A DNA stretch of 64,000 bases, from assembly GCA_947377285.1 (NCBI GenBank), contig CANCFT010000016.1:1-64000 (forward strand), given 5' to 3'. This DNA comes from Bacteriovoracaceae bacterium. Lineage in GTDB: Bacteria > Bdellovibrionota > Bacteriovoracia > Bacteriovoracales > Bacteriovoracaceae. Below are positions 1-8,541 of the stretch, one piece after another. Both the position numbers and the translations under genes were made by a program. Numbering within the stretch: the first letter of the stretch is position 1; each line of letters starts with the position of its first letter. The notes under the pieces are model-generated. The model was not told the DNA's origin and searched no databases. It saw only the letters and a list, made by a program, of their open reading frames with translations.

Positions 1-507
1 TAACTTAACTCCTAAAGTTTGAGTTACTTTACTTTTTAAAAGCTCTTGTAAGCTAAGTTCTTTTTTACCACAAGTTTTTTTAAGGTTAGTTCTTATTTTA
101 GATTTCAATAACCCTAATTTAATATTATAAGATGGATTTTTTGAATTTACTACACCATTACAATTTTCACTTTTAGCAATATTATCTAAACGACAGAATT
201 GTTTTACTTCGGGGTCTTGTAGTAAATCAACATTAGAATTATAAAACTGACCTAAAAGAGTATTTTCTTCAAGACTTTGTTCTATTTGAGTTGATAGTTT
301 TTCGGCAAGTTTTGCGTAAATAAAATTTCGATGAAACTCTTGTACTTCAGAGTTTTTTACAAGTCCTTTTGCTAAACCACAATCAGGAACATTTAATTTT
401 TCAATTGCATTTGTGATTTCAAATTTTGCATGACAATTGATTAATAAATCATTTGCGACTGAAGACATAGAATAAATTAATAAAAGGATAGAATATTTCA
501 ATTTCAT
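1..507 (-). CDS. Exported protein of unknown function, 3' end off the left edge
   Basis: An open frame of 169 codons starts at 507 and runs to base 1 without a stop, so the C-terminal part lies outside the window. The N-terminus (MKLKYSILLLIYSMSSVAND) is a typical signal peptide with likely cleavage after SVA. The mature part has cysteines spread through it (NCHAKF, PDCGLA, QFCRLD, ENCNGV, KTCGKK), which suggests a periplasmic or surface protein with disulfides. It begins 1 base after the stop of the gene at 509-1141, whose product is also exported and cysteine-rich, so the two are probably cotranscribed and may be distant relatives. I recognise no family. Confidence 0.75.
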   Translation of the reverse strand, partial: MKLKYSILLLIYSMSSVANDLLINCHAKFEITNAIEKLNVPDCGLAKGLVKNSEVQEFHRNFIYAKLAEKLSTQIEQSLEENTLLGQFYNSNVDLLQDPEVKQFCRLDNIAKSENCNGVVNSKNPSYNIKLGLLKSKIRTNLKKTCGKKELSLQELLKSKVTQTLGVKL

Positions 508-508
508 A

Positions 509-1141
509 TTAAATACTCATTGGACAATTTTTATTTTTAGTTTTGAAATATAATCCACCTGTTTTGCAGGCGAAATCTACAAGTTGACTTACACAAGCTT
601 TTGAATCGTCATTATAAAAAGAATTTTTTTGAATTAACTTGTCAATATAATCAAGGTAAGTTTCGCCATTAGAATTTTTAGAATTAATAACTTCTAGCCA
701 CAGTTTTGGTTCTTTTCTTTTAATAGTATAATATTTATAAATAATTTCAGGGAAATCAACGCGAGCACATGGAGCTTCTACCGTTAAATGAATCATTGGA
801 GATTTCAAACCTCCAACTTTTTGAGGATCACAACCAGCTTTTAAGAAAAAATCATCAACTGGATATTTAGTCTCTTGAATATCACGTATCATTTGTGTTA
901 AAAAATTTTTTTGAATCTGTGCATACTTAAGACAATACAGTGTTTGGTAGCTTTCAAATGAATATTCCGGTTTCTCCGTTTGCCCAACCGCCATCGCCAC
1001 TTTCTCAAGCCCATTCAACGGAACTTTCGGAATTCCTTCAATATCCTTTTTCGTACAAGTCACACAGGTATCCTCTGCATTTGCAGTAACGACAATCAGC
1101 AGACATAGTATGATTGAAAATATATTTTTAAATAAACTCAT
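509..1141 (-). CDS. Exported cysteine-rich protein of unknown function
   Basis: This 210-residue protein starts with a signal peptide (residues 1-22, ending VTANA), followed by a CVTCTK pair and four further cysteines toward the C-terminus, so an oxidising periplasmic or extracellular location is likely. The CxxC pair lacks the thioredoxin-fold surroundings and a haem histidine, so I do not call it a redox protein. A ribosome site (GAGGAA) sits 7-8 bases before the ATG. The gene is followed after 1 base by the exported-protein gene at 1-507, forming an operon. The family is not recognised. Confidence 0.75.
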   Translation of the reverse strand: MSLFKNIFSIILCLLIVVTANAEDTCVTCTKKDIEGIPKVPLNGLEKVAMAVGQTEKPEYSFESYQTLYCLKYAQIQKNFLTQMIRDIQETKYPVDDFFLKAGCDPQKVGGLKSPMIHLTVEAPCARVDFPEIIYKYYTIKRKEPKLWLEVINSKNSNGETYLDYIDKLIQKNSFYNDDSKACVSQLVDFACKTGGLYFKTKNKNCPMSI

Positions 1142-1269
1142 CGATTAATTCCTCGATAAAACAAAAATTGAATAGGCTTATTAATCTTATCGAGAAGCTC
1201 AAGTGATTCTTTAATCTAGGCATGATAGGTAATGATTTTTGGTAATTATTGCCTTAAGAAGTATAAGTA

Positions 1270-1298
1270 GATGACTCAGGTATTATGCCCGAGTCATC
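1270..1298 (-). terminator. Hairpin spanning the stop codon of the fusion gene, possible terminator
   Basis: GATGACTC and GAGTCATC form a perfect 8-base inverted repeat, extended by two G-C pairs past one mismatch. The stop codon of the 1283-5998 gene (minus strand) lies in the loop. No clear T-tract follows on the minus strand, so an intrinsic terminator is only possible. It could instead be an mRNA 3'-end stabilising stem. Confidence 0.35.
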
Positions 1299-4200
1299 AC
1301 TCTAATACGGTTTATGCCTCCATCTGGATGGGCGATGACTTTAATTTGTTGTAAGAAATCTTTCGAAGAAATTTTTAACTCACAAACATTCCCAGCAAAT
1401 GATTTAACGTTAGTTTTTTCAACTATTAGTTTCCAGTCATTGCCGCTCAACCCATAAACACTAACCTCAAATGGGTTATTGTTTACAAAAAAACTAAAAT
1501 CTAAAAGTAGGCGATGGATAATTGAACTTTTTGAAAGCTGGATGATCACTTCTTCATGATGGCCACTGACACGGCTTCTGGCCGATTCAAAACCATCAAA
1601 CATATGCATAGGGCCGTATGGAGAAATCGTTTGGATGGCGGGCCCATAATGCTCGTTAGAGGCAAATATAAGTTTGCCGCCAAACGCTAAATTGGCCACA
1701 TCATATTCTTCTCCAGGCTTAAGAGATTTTAGTGATTCAAGATTTTTTTTGATTTCCATTTCACTTGGAGAGTAAGGTGCTGCCAGGGGTTTATGAGTTT
1801 TAGCGATTTCATCTTTAAAAAGAATACTTGGAGCAATGTCATGTTGGAGAAATTGTTTTTTTACATCTTCAGGTAAATTTTCTGTATAAAGACCTAATCG
1901 GGTTAGTCCACCATCGGGAAATAAACTAACTTTGATTTTACTAAATGCTTTCTGAGAATTAACGGCCAGCATTTTTTTTAGAGCGTGCCCTTCAAGTTTT
2001 ATTTTTGGTAGAATTTCAATCCATTGATGTGAATTACTGTCTTCTGCTTCTAAACGAATAAATTGGGCCTGATTTCCGAGATGAAATTTAGTCGATACAC
2101 TTATATAATGAATTGGAGACTCTTGTTTCAGTTCAAAAACTAAAGTGTCACATTCTACTTGATTGTGACGGACAGTCTCCCAACTATCCATGATTTTTCC
2201 TTGGGCACCAAAAAGGTCCGGATCAAACGTTGGCAAATGATCACTTAAGAGATTTTCAGCTCGGGCAAATTTTTGATTACTAACTGAAAGTATATTGGCA
2301 CCGACTGCGAGATTAAATTTCGCCAATGGGTCTATAGGGCCAAGTTTGATTATTTTTTCAGGAAGTGAAGCTTCAAACGCCCCAAAAATACAATTCTTAT
2401 AACCAATATTGACTAATTCTTCTTGGGGAATATTTTTCATATCAAAATTAGTTGCAAATTTACTTAGGTCGACTCCTTCCATTTTTAATTCACAAAAGAT
2501 GGCCTGGGCCGCTTCAGCATTAAAGAAAACTCCTGGCAAATTAGCATTGCAAAAGAGAGTCATTCCAAGGCCGGTATTAGGCCCTTCATAACAATGAATA
2601 TATAAACTACGGAATCCATCGTTGGCCCCTTGGTGTAAGGCCAGCTTATTTGCTCCAGCTTCAGCAATAAAAATTCCCAGTCCCATTTTTGCACCCATAA
2701 ATTGGATACAGCCTTTATCAGTTCCATAAAGCATATTTCTAGCTGTACTATGAGAGATCCCCGCAGAGCCCTCTAGGCAATGAAACGCTTTGGTAAGATG
2801 GTGTAAAAATTTTGTCATTGACTCAGTCGTACCCATGGCCCCAGCAGCAAATGAAGGAAACATTTTTCGATTGGCCACTACTTGCTCACCTTTATCAAGG
2901 TATCCAGTTGCATAGTCTTTTTTTGGTAAAGTTTTTTGTTCAAAACTAAAATCAGACATTCCAAGTTCATCTAAAAATTTCTGAGTTAATTGTTTGATAG
3001 ATTGATTTTCAAGAGATTCGATTAAATGCTCAAGAACTAAAAAGCCCCCACCGGAATATTGAAAAGTTGTTCCAGGTTTATGGATAACTGAAATCGGTGG
3101 ATATTGAAATTGAGTATTGCCTTCTAAAAAATTTCGAATTGCAGGCATTTCTTGATTGGCAGGCACACCATTCACATAGTGCATATTAAGTGCGCAATGA
3201 CTCATTAAATGAGAAATAGCAACTTCTTCACTCCAAGGACCAGTTAACCTGAAAGTTGAATTCGTTTTTTCTAAAAGTGAGTTTACCGATGTTGAGAGTG
3301 AGATTTTATTTTTAGCAAAATACTCCATGGCAAAACAACTTGCGACTGTTTTACTAAGCGAAGCCATTTCAAACCACGTCTCCCTCGTCACAGGGTTTAT
3401 ACCTTTAGTACTTTCGCCTAAAGCTAATGTTTGAATTTTATCTTGGGCCGTACTGATCGAAATCATCGCTCCTGTGATATTATGCTTTGTGAGCAATGAG
3501 CTGAGAGTCTCAAGAAGACTGTTGAATGGAATGTCAGTCATCCTTTTAAATGTAATACTCCAAAGTTCTTTTTTGGCATTTTCAATTTCAATTTCTAACG
3601 AATTATTAATTCTTTCATTCAGAATTTTTAAAATCTCAGGCCCTGACTTGTCTTTGGCCGATATAAGAAACTTCATGCCGAATTTATCTAAGTATTTTTT
3701 TCCGTTGATAATCAAATTATCAATAACTGTCTGATCTTCTTTTAACACTAAGCTTTGTTCACGTGCGGCCATATGATCAAGGGTTTTTTGACTTTCTCCA
3801 ATATTTCCATGAAAGCCAGCAGCTTCTAAAATATCAACTTTATTAAATCCCATGATGCATTTTTGGGCAGCATCGAAGTCGATTGATATATTTTTCGCCA
3901 TCGAAGTCGCAAATGCTAAACTTCCACACATTGAAAAATAATAATTGAATCGCTCAATTGTTTGATCCATCTGAAATTTTTTCGGATCAATTGATTGAAT
4001 TGACTTCCAAGGGTCTAGACTTTCTCTCACACTATCGAGAGTGAAAGGAAGGAGTAATTCTGTGGCGAATTCCAAAGGTTTTTTGTCTGTCATCAAACGA
4101 ATCATTAAGTTCATCGCAACTGGATACCATTTCTCAGTTCTTTGATCCCATTTGACTTGAACAATTTTTTTATCATTAGATAAATCTTTTCGAATAAAAT

Positions 4201-5998
4201 GCATTTCTTCGTGAGCTATTTTTAAAAAATCAAAGAGATCAAAACGCTTATGATAAATTTCATGCCACACTTCCCAGCGCGATCTTTCTGCTGTTGCAAG
4301 ATCATCCATGACTCTGACAGGTATTTCACTGATTTGTGCAGGCAGGGCCACACAGCCATTTCCTGAAAGCCAATCAGTTAAGTACTGCAGTGATTGAAAA
4401 ATATTATAGCGAATTTCATCAGGATGATTATTCGCGATAAAATTTGATTCTTTAATATCGGCCACCAGGAGGGAGCGGTCGTAACGAGGATCCGTTAAAT
4501 CTAGACCTGTAATATCGGGGCCTGCAATAAAATCTAAAAGGTCTTGTTGATCATTTGGTTGATGGATAAGTTCCATAATTAAAGTTTCAAGATTAACTTT
4601 GTCTCCCTTTGAATATTGATTCCATCCTTCAACTAAGGCCATGCCTATTCGGACAAAATCTGGATGGGCCACCCAAAATCCAGAAAGGTCTCTTTTCATT
4701 TGAGTAATGACGTCTTTGATATAACCTTTAATGGTTATTTGAAAAGATGGACTTGATAAATCGGTAGTGACAGGAAGAATGCCATACATACCTCCAACTT
4801 TAATTCCTCCACGAGAACCTACGACTTCTGCTAATAAATGGTGTGAAGCTTTTATGTATTTGATGACAATATTAGGATCAGCTTTTACAGGTATCCGGTA
4901 ATTGCCATCTTCTTTGAAGACTCTGGCGGTGCTGGCCAGATAATCATGCCAGCCTAAAGAGGCCCCAGCAAAATAAGGATAGAGTTCATCCATAATTTCA
5001 TTAACTCGAAAGACAGCGCGAGGATTTTCTAGAACGATCATTAGGCGGATTGATCCAACAGAGTATTCCGGGTGCAGCTTTTTGATGAGATTTTCTGCTT
5101 TTTCAATCATGATTTTTATATAGCGAGCTTCTTCTTCATTTTCTAATTTAGGAACATAAAAAACTAGCGCATTCGGATTTTGCCAATTTTTAAATAAGTG
5201 AAGGGCAAAATCGTAAAGATGAAGTGGAATTGGATTGTTTCTATACAAAAAGAAAAATGAAGGAAGTGCAAGGCCAGGAAAACGTTTGATAGGCAGAGCA
5301 AGATGATCTTTTTCTAATTCATAGAGCTTGCCATTTTTTTCGTCTTGTAAGTGAATAGATCCTTCAAAGCATTCTGTGAGATTAACTCCGGCCGAGACTA
5401 AGTCTCGCCTTAATGGAGTTTTAGAATCTTCATCGTCAGCTCCCCATTTAGGTGAACTTTGAAATGTATTAAGTAATTTCTCAATAACTTTTGGTTCTGA
5501 TTTTAATTTCCGGTGATAGGCATTCATTGCATTGATAGATAATTTGGTATCATCTGGAGGACCAAATAAAGTGACATGATGGCCTTTTAAAAAATCTGGA
5601 AGTGGAGCAATTGGGGAGCCATATCCTTTTTTACAAAAAAATTCTTTATTTTTAGGCCCCATCACAATCCTGCCTTTTGAATCTTCAAAACCTAGAATCG
5701 TTTTGTAATCGGCAGATAAGATATCTCTTTTTAAAAGTTGATTAAAATCAAAAGCAGCACGGGTTTGTTGATCGATAAATCGTCGATCAATTAAGCGTTG
5801 ATTAAGGACAATATTTAATTCGGCTTTAACGTCGTCGTAAAGTTGACATAAAAAAGTTAGAGATTCGCGATTTTCAAGACCACCACCTGTGCCTATTTCA
5901 TCTAAATGCTCAATTCCAAGTACTGGTCTTGAGGAGCTTTTCAAATGTTCCAATAATGCTGGGCTTATATAATCATTATAGTAAGGAATATCTCTCAT
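1283..5998 (-). CDS. Four-part fusion: malate synthase, OHCU decarboxylase, beta-lactamase-like hydrolase, allantoicase
   Basis: A 1571-residue protein. Residues about 15-665 match malate synthase A across the barrel and C-terminal domain: YVPKLEN, VLENPRAVF, SLGWHDYL, GFWVAHPDF and MDDLATAERSR, retaining the likely Glu324 and Asp352 metal ligands and Asp566 catalytic base. Residues about 670-822 match OHCU decarboxylase, with His730 in GFHGNIGE, Glu747 in REQ, and KFGMKFLISAKDKSGPEIL. Residues about 826-1170 are a class C beta-lactamase/esterase-like domain with SLSK (Ser880, Lys883), YSG (Tyr981) and HQG (His1122). Residues about 1200-1571 carry both allantoicase repeats (MDSWETVRHN, LFPDGGLTRL; FDGFESARSR, AHPDGGINRI). 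The start at 5998 lies 4 bases after the upstream stop and has an AGGA site; an upstream in-frame ATG at 6055 overlaps the previous gene. It is the last gene of a urate operon. Domain identities are strong; joint action in one pathway is inferred. Confidence 0.88.
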   Translation of the reverse strand: MRDIPYYNDYISPALLEHLKSSSRPVLGIEHLDEIGTGGGLENRESLTFLCQLYDDVKAELNIVLNQRLIDRRFIDQQTRAAFDFNQLLKRDILSADYKTILGFEDSKGRIVMGPKNKEFFCKKGYGSPIAPLPDFLKGHHVTLFGPPDDTKLSINAMNAYHRKLKSEPKVIEKLLNTFQSSPKWGADDEDSKTPLRRDLVSAGVNLTECFEGSIHLQDEKNGKLYELEKDHLALPIKRFPGLALPSFFFLYRNNPIPLHLYDFALHLFKNWQNPNALVFYVPKLENEEEARYIKIMIEKAENLIKKLHPEYSVGSIRLMIVLENPRAVFRVNEIMDELYPYFAGASLGWHDYLASTARVFKEDGNYRIPVKADPNIVIKYIKASHHLLAEVVGSRGGIKVGGMYGILPVTTDLSSPSFQITIKGYIKDVITQMKRDLSGFWVAHPDFVRIGMALVEGWNQYSKGDKVNLETLIMELIHQPNDQQDLLDFIAGPDITGLDLTDPRYDRSLLVADIKESNFIANNHPDEIRYNIFQSLQYLTDWLSGNGCVALPAQISEIPVRVMDDLATAERSRWEVWHEIYHKRFDLFDFLKIAHEEMHFIRKDLSNDKKIVQVKWDQRTEKWYPVAMNLMIRLMTDKKPLEFATELLLPFTLDSVRESLDPWKSIQSIDPKKFQMDQTIERFNYYFSMCGSLAFATSMAKNISIDFDAAQKCIMGFNKVDILEAAGFHGNIGESQKTLDHMAAREQSLVLKEDQTVIDNLIINGKKYLDKFGMKFLISAKDKSGPEILKILNERINNSLEIEIENAKKELWSITFKRMTDIPFNSLLETLSSLLTKHNITGAMISISTAQDKIQTLALGESTKGINPVTRETWFEMASLSKTVASCFAMEYFAKNKISLSTSVNSLLEKTNSTFRLTGPWSEEVAISHLMSHCALNMHYVNGVPANQEMPAIRNFLEGNTQFQYPPISVIHKPGTTFQYSGGGFLVLEHLIESLENQSIKQLTQKFLDELGMSDFSFEQKTLPKKDYATGYLDKGEQVVANRKMFPSFAAGAMGTTESMTKFLHHLTKAFHCLEGSAGISHSTARNMLYGTDKGCIQFMGAKMGLGIFIAEAGANKLALHQGANDGFRSLYIHCYEGPNTGLGMTLFCNANLPGVFFNAEAAQAIFCELKMEGVDLSKFATNFDMKNIPQEELVNIGYKNCIFGAFEASLPEKIIKLGPIDPLAKFNLAVGANILSVSNQKFARAENLLSDHLPTFDPDLFGAQGKIMDSWETVRHNQVECDTLVFELKQESPIHYISVSTKFHLGNQAQFIRLEAEDSNSHQWIEILPKIKLEGHALKKMLAVNSQKAFSKIKVSLFPDGGLTRLGLYTENLPEDVKKQFLQHDIAPSILFKDEIAKTHKPLAAPYSPSEMEIKKNLESLKSLKPGEEYDVANLAFGGKLIFASNEHYGPAIQTISPYGPMHMFDGFESARSRVSGHHEEVIIQLSKSSIIHRLLLDFSFFVNNNPFEVSVYGLSGNDWKLIVEKTNVKSFAGNVCELKISSKDFLQQIKVIAHPDGGINRIRVMTRA

Positions 5999-6002
5999 AA
6001 AA

Positions 6003-6326
6003 CTAAGATCCTCGATAAGTAGTATAGCCATACGGATTGAGTAATAAGGGAACATGATAAGTGCGATCAGTATTAGTAATTTGAAAAACTACTGGAGTAT
6101 TCATAAAAAAAGATTCTACTTTTTGATTTTTAAAATAATCTGCAATTGAAAAATTGAGTCGATAAATTCCTTTTTCTTTTGGGCAATCAAATTTTAATCT
6201 ACCATCTGAATTAGTCGATCCCGCCCCCAGTTGAGTCCAATTTTCATCGTGAAATTTTTCTAAAGTGATTACAACATTACTAGCAGGAGATCCAATACTG
6301 GTGTCTAAAATATGGGTACTAATCAT
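6003..6326 (-). CDS. uraH: 5-hydroxyisourate hydrolase (transthyretin-like)
   Basis: This 107-residue protein has the hallmarks of HIU hydrolase: STHILDTSIGSPA near the N-terminus (His5), DGR (Arg43), THVPLLLNP-type segment YHVPLLLNP (His91), and the C-terminal tetrapeptide YRGS (104-107) that separates the enzyme from vertebrate transthyretin. It opens the unstable product of urate oxidation to OHCU, the substrate of the decarboxylase domain encoded immediately downstream. The ATG at 6326 begins 1 base past the PuuD stop and is preceded by AAAGGAC, so it is preferred over an earlier in-frame ATG at 6359 inside the puuD gene. No signal peptide is present, so the protein is cytoplasmic. Confidence 0.93.
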   Translation of the reverse strand: MISTHILDTSIGSPASNVVITLEKFHDENWTQLGAGSTNSDGRLKFDCPKEKGIYRLNFSIADYFKNQKVESFFMNTPVVFQITNTDRTYHVPLLLNPYGYTTYRGS

Positions 6327-6327
6327 T

Positions 6328-7974
6328 TTATTGTCCTTTATTTTGAAAATTAAAATCAAGTTTTAAGTTTTCATTTTCTTTGACGGTAATTTCTTTAATC
6401 TGAGTTCCAAAGACTTCATGCCATACTTCAAGAGTGTAATTCCCAGGAGGAAGTTTGTTAATTTTAAATTCACCAAGTTCATTAGTTACACTGAAAAAAG
6501 GATTATCTATAACGGCGATATAGGCTCCCATCCACGGATGGACACTGCATTTAGATTGCATGAATATTTCAGGTTTATCAAAAGTCATAGAGACTCGTTG
6601 ATCTTTTTTAGGCATCGGTACATTGAAACTTTTATTATTTTGTGTGACTGAACGAATATTATGAAAGAGATTATCACTGTTGATAAAATCTACTTTTTGG
6701 CCGACTCTTACTGCGATGACTCTCGGAGAATAGAGGCATCCACGCTGGTCTAACTCTGCAGTGACAGTTGGGATATCAGAAAAAGTTTTGCCTTCTAGTC
6801 CTTTAGTAATTCTCACCAATACGTTTTGAATTTTTCCATTTTTTATTAATACTTCATTTGAAAAGGTATCTACTTTTGGATTGAGGTTACAGCCACTAGG
6901 CAAATTGAGTTTTTTTCCTTTTGGGGGAGTGCCTGTAAAACTAATTGTCCCAAAAAGATTTGCAGTTGAAACAGAACTAGGCGTCGGTACGAGAGTCGGA
7001 GTAGGTAGTGGAGTGGCAGAAACAACAAGGGCCGCGGAAGTTGGTTCTGAACTATTTTTTGGACTACTTCCAACTTTACTAAGACTAATAACACTGACTA
7101 ATATGACTAATCCAATCAATAAGAATTTAAATGCTCTTTTTGGTAGATCAATCCTTTTAACAAAATATTCTCTGATACAAGCTCCGGCCGCACACATTCC
7201 CAGTAAAAGGAGCCAATTGTATTCATGGCCATAAGTTGCAGGGAAGTGATTGCTGAGCATGATAAAGATAACAGGTAATGTAAAATAGGTATTGTGAGTC
7301 GATCTATTCTTCGCATTTTTTGCCCACTCCAGATTAACTGTTTGTCCACTTCGTGATGCTTCAACCATTTTTAATTGTCGTGGAATAATTCGCATGAAAA
7401 CATTTCCAGTCATCCAAGTCCCAAGCATACCACCAATATGAATATAGGCAGCTCTTCCACTTATGGTATGACATAAAATATAGGACATAGCGATTAACCA
7501 TAAAATTGTAAACAAGTGAGCAATGGCCGGAGTCTCCTTAGAAAATTTACGTTCCCATAAAAAATCATAAAAAAACCATGAGCCTATTAAGGAAAAAATT
7601 CCTAGCATCACAGCTGGCCAATAACTGATATTAGACACGGCCGAGTCTAAAAGAAAAGTTCCATCCCCAGTATAGAAAATGAGTGTGATTAAAAAAGCAC
7701 CACTCATCCACGTCCAATAAGCTTCCCACTTAAACCAATGCAAATGATCTGGAACTTTAGTCGGGCCCATTAAGAGTTTTTCAACGTGATAAAATCCACC
7801 ACCATGAACCATCCACAGTTCACCGACATGACCGGGTTTTATTGAATCTAAATTGGCCTTTAGAGTTCGATCCAGCCACATAAAAAAGATTGAAGTTCCA
7901 ATCCATGTGACTGCGACAGTGATGTGTAACCATCGTGATAAAAGTAGAATCCAATCAAAAATTTCCTGATCCAA
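6328..7974 (-). CDS. puuD: PuuD-type membrane urate oxidase with a C-terminal cupredoxin domain
   Basis: Residues 1-300 match the membrane part of PuuD urate hydroxylase: SRWLHITVAVTWIGTSIFF, GELWMVHGGGFYHVEK, HLHWFKWEAYWTWMSG and TLPVIFIMLSNH, with about eight hydrophobic segments and many membrane histidines. Known PuuD proteins end in a cytochrome c domain. Here a Pro/Thr linker (about 320-335) leads to a cupredoxin-like domain with type 1 copper ligands His438 (NLFHNI), Cys476, His479 and Met482 (KCSVHPWM), then a carboxypeptidase-regulatory-like segment (about 495-545). No CxxCH is present. The first codon is TTG at 7974, chosen because AAAAGGAC lies 7 bases upstream and the next ATG would remove the first helix. 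It is the first gene of the operon and converts urate to 5-hydroxyisourate. Confidence 0.9.
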   Translation of the reverse strand: MDQEIFDWILLLSRWLHITVAVTWIGTSIFFMWLDRTLKANLDSIKPGHVGELWMVHGGGFYHVEKLLMGPTKVPDHLHWFKWEAYWTWMSGAFLITLIFYTGDGTFLLDSAVSNISYWPAVMLGIFSLIGSWFFYDFLWERKFSKETPAIAHLFTILWLIAMSYILCHTISGRAAYIHIGGMLGTWMTGNVFMRIIPRQLKMVEASRSGQTVNLEWAKNAKNRSTHNTYFTLPVIFIMLSNHFPATYGHEYNWLLLLGMCAAGACIREYFVKRIDLPKRAFKFLLIGLVILVSVISLSKVGSSPKNSSEPTSAALVVSATPLPTPTLVPTPSSVSTANLFGTISFTGTPPKGKKLNLPSGCNLNPKVDTFSNEVLIKNGKIQNVLVRITKGLEGKTFSDIPTVTAELDQRGCLYSPRVIAVRVGQKVDFINSDNLFHNIRSVTQNNKSFNVPMPKKDQRVSMTFDKPEIFMQSKCSVHPWMGAYIAVIDNPFFSVTNELGEFKINKLPPGNYTLEVWHEVFGTQIKEITVKENENLKLDFNFQNKGQ

Positions 7975-8033
7975 AACTTAGTCCTTTTAAAGGTGACAAA
8001 ATGAGTTGGATTATTAGAGCATATTGTCTATTT

Positions 8034-8369
8034 TTAAGGAAGATATTTGATTAGATCCGCTGCTCCGCCAACTAACTTGCCCTTGTGGAAAACTTGTGGG
8101 TAAGTCGGCCAGCCACTCCAAAGTTTAATGGCCAAACGGACATGCCACTTAGAAAAATAACTGCCATATTCCATATAATGAAAATTTATATGTTTTGAAT
8201 CTAGGTGTTTTTTAGCTGACTTAACGACTGGGTTTTGCTTCATCCCAACAATGACCCATTCGTGATTATTGATAGCTGTAATTACTTCGTTGACTTCATC
8301 TTGATGAAATTGATCTATGGCAACTTGGGCGCCCGGTAAAATGCTTGACTCGTCTAGTATAACTCTCAT
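8034..8369 (-). CDS. Glutaredoxin-fold protein lacking cysteine
   Basis: This 111-residue protein resembles monothiol glutaredoxins (Grx4/GrxD): a VGMKQNPVVKSAKK segment where the CGFS site normally lies, then LWSGWPTYPQVFHKGKLVGGAADL, which matches the glutathione-binding WPTxPQ and GG-D motifs. The protein contains no cysteine at all, so it cannot do thiol redox chemistry or ligate a cluster through its own thiol. A binding or scaffold role is possible. The ATG has an AGGAG-like site (AGGAGAATCA) upstream. It is transcribed in the same direction as the urate operon and ends about 60 bases upstream of it, but the relation is unproven. Confidence 0.75.
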   Translation of the reverse strand: MRVILDESSILPGAQVAIDQFHQDEVNEVITAINNHEWVIVGMKQNPVVKSAKKHLDSKHINFHYMEYGSYFSKWHVRLAIKLWSGWPTYPQVFHKGKLVGGAADLIKYLP

Positions 8370-8541
8370 TGATTCTCCTAATTGTTTTTTGTTTAAATAT
8401 AAATTTAATCTTAATTTATTATAAAATTCATCCCTAATTTATTGAAATTCTATTACTTTTTTTAACATTCTGTAGAGAAGTATTTAAGAATTCAATTTTT
8501 TAGACCGATTGAGATCAAAAGTAAAAACGTGTGAGAGAAAA

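Noticed and set aside
6002..6055. Longer N-terminus for the fusion protein starting at 6055
   Set aside because: It would overlap the uraH gene for 50 bases, lacks a ribosome site, and the AGGA site fits the ATG at 5998, 4 bases after the uraH stop.
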